The notes below the pieces were generated by a model, which made no database searches, was not told where the DNA came from, and worked only from the letters and a program-made list of their open reading frames with translations. A stretch of DNA of 20,452 bases. Source: a virus. The stretch lies in IMG/VR virus record IMGVR_UViG_3300034072_001470, positions 1 to 20,452 of that record; one strand, given 5' to 3'. Numbering within the stretch: position 1 is the first letter of the stretch; the number at the start of each line of letters is the position of its first letter. The position numbers and the translations under genes are program-made. This document shows, one piece after another, positions 20,266 through 20,452 of this stretch.

Positions 20266-20452
20266 ATGAGATTCCGCAACATGGTGACGGCGGGCCTGAT
20301 GGCCGCCTTCGGACTGGCAGCCGCGGGCTGCACGACGACGGGAGTGCCGAAGAACCCGGTCGAGGCGCGCTGGAACGGCCAGCAGGCCGGCACGTTCTTC
20401 GCCCGGTTCGGGCCGCCGGTGTCCGACGCTGCGGCCGGCAATTCGACGCTCT
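20266..20452 (+). CDS. Small lipoprotein, 5' part only (runs off the window)
   Basis: Begins MRFRNMVTAGLMAAFGLAAA with a basic start, hydrophobic core and the lipobox AAGC (lipidated C22), so the product should be anchored to a membrane. The mature part starts TTTGVPKNPVEARWNGQQAG and has a FFARFGPPVSD segment, a pattern seen in several small cell-envelope lipoproteins of alphaproteobacteria. AAGGGG (20252-20257) is 8 nt from the ATG; an in-frame ATG at 20245 would lengthen the signal peptide. At least 62 codons are visible; the end is outside the window. Confidence 0.8.
   Translation, partial: MRFRNMVTAGLMAAFGLAAAGCTTTGVPKNPVEARWNGQQAGTFFARFGPPVSDAAAGNSTL

Overview
The window holds one complete-looking, compact integrated element of about 18.4 kb (roughly 1470-19841), inserted into a proline tRNA gene and flanked on both sides by ordinary chromosomal sequence. 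The GC-rich composition, the LacI/GntR-type regulator, the style of the integrase and of the xis-like gene, and the small phage proteins all point to an alphaproteobacterium, most likely of the Rhizobiales/Rhizobiaceae. That placement is an inference from family resemblance, not from a search.

Left chromosomal flank (1-1469): a LacI-family regulator resembling the gluconate repressor GntR (minus strand), its upstream region, then a terminator and a 3' half of tRNA-Pro forming attL. Right flank (19785-20452): attR, which is the rebuilt intact tRNA-Pro(CGG) gene with its terminator and promoter (minus strand), a gene-free stretch, and the start of a lipoprotein gene that runs off the window.

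The element reads as modules. (1) 1470-1653: integrase arm-type sites and an inverted repeat. (2) 1657-6134: replication module, with a small SpoVG-like protein, a TOPRIM/RepA-like primase-helicase, a striking CGTACG/GTACGTAC palindrome cluster that could be an origin, a small protein, two strong palindromes, a 465-aa protein I do not recognise, and a hairpin-rich non-coding stretch closed by a strong terminator. (3) 6180-16581: a tightly overlapped morphogenesis operon, with a MerR-like protein, lambda-type portal (TTG start), a prohead protease/major capsid fusion, gpW-like joiner, DUF2190 decoration protein, FII-like adaptor, a 51-aa protein, a tail assembly chaperone with a programmed -1 frameshift (G GGA AAC), a tape measure protein, a gpZ-like protein, terminase small and large subunits, and another SpoVG-like protein. 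(4) 16608-17157: an operator-like palindrome, a small protein, a phage-borne tRNA-Arg(UCU) and a terminator. (5) 17149-19727: a leftward candidate regulator facing a rightward set of two small proteins, a xis-like gene and the tyrosine integrase. The last two genes overlap by 217 bp in different frames.

The most interesting aspect is what is missing. Head, packaging, head-tail joining and tail-length (tape measure plus chaperone) genes are intact, but no tail tube, tail tip, receptor-binding or lysis gene can be seen, and there is no room for them. The element is therefore either a prophage cut down by deletion or, more interestingly, a head-forming satellite that sets its own tail length and borrows tail tube, fibres and lysis from a helper phage. 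The intact reading frames and tight gene spacing make the second idea worth testing.
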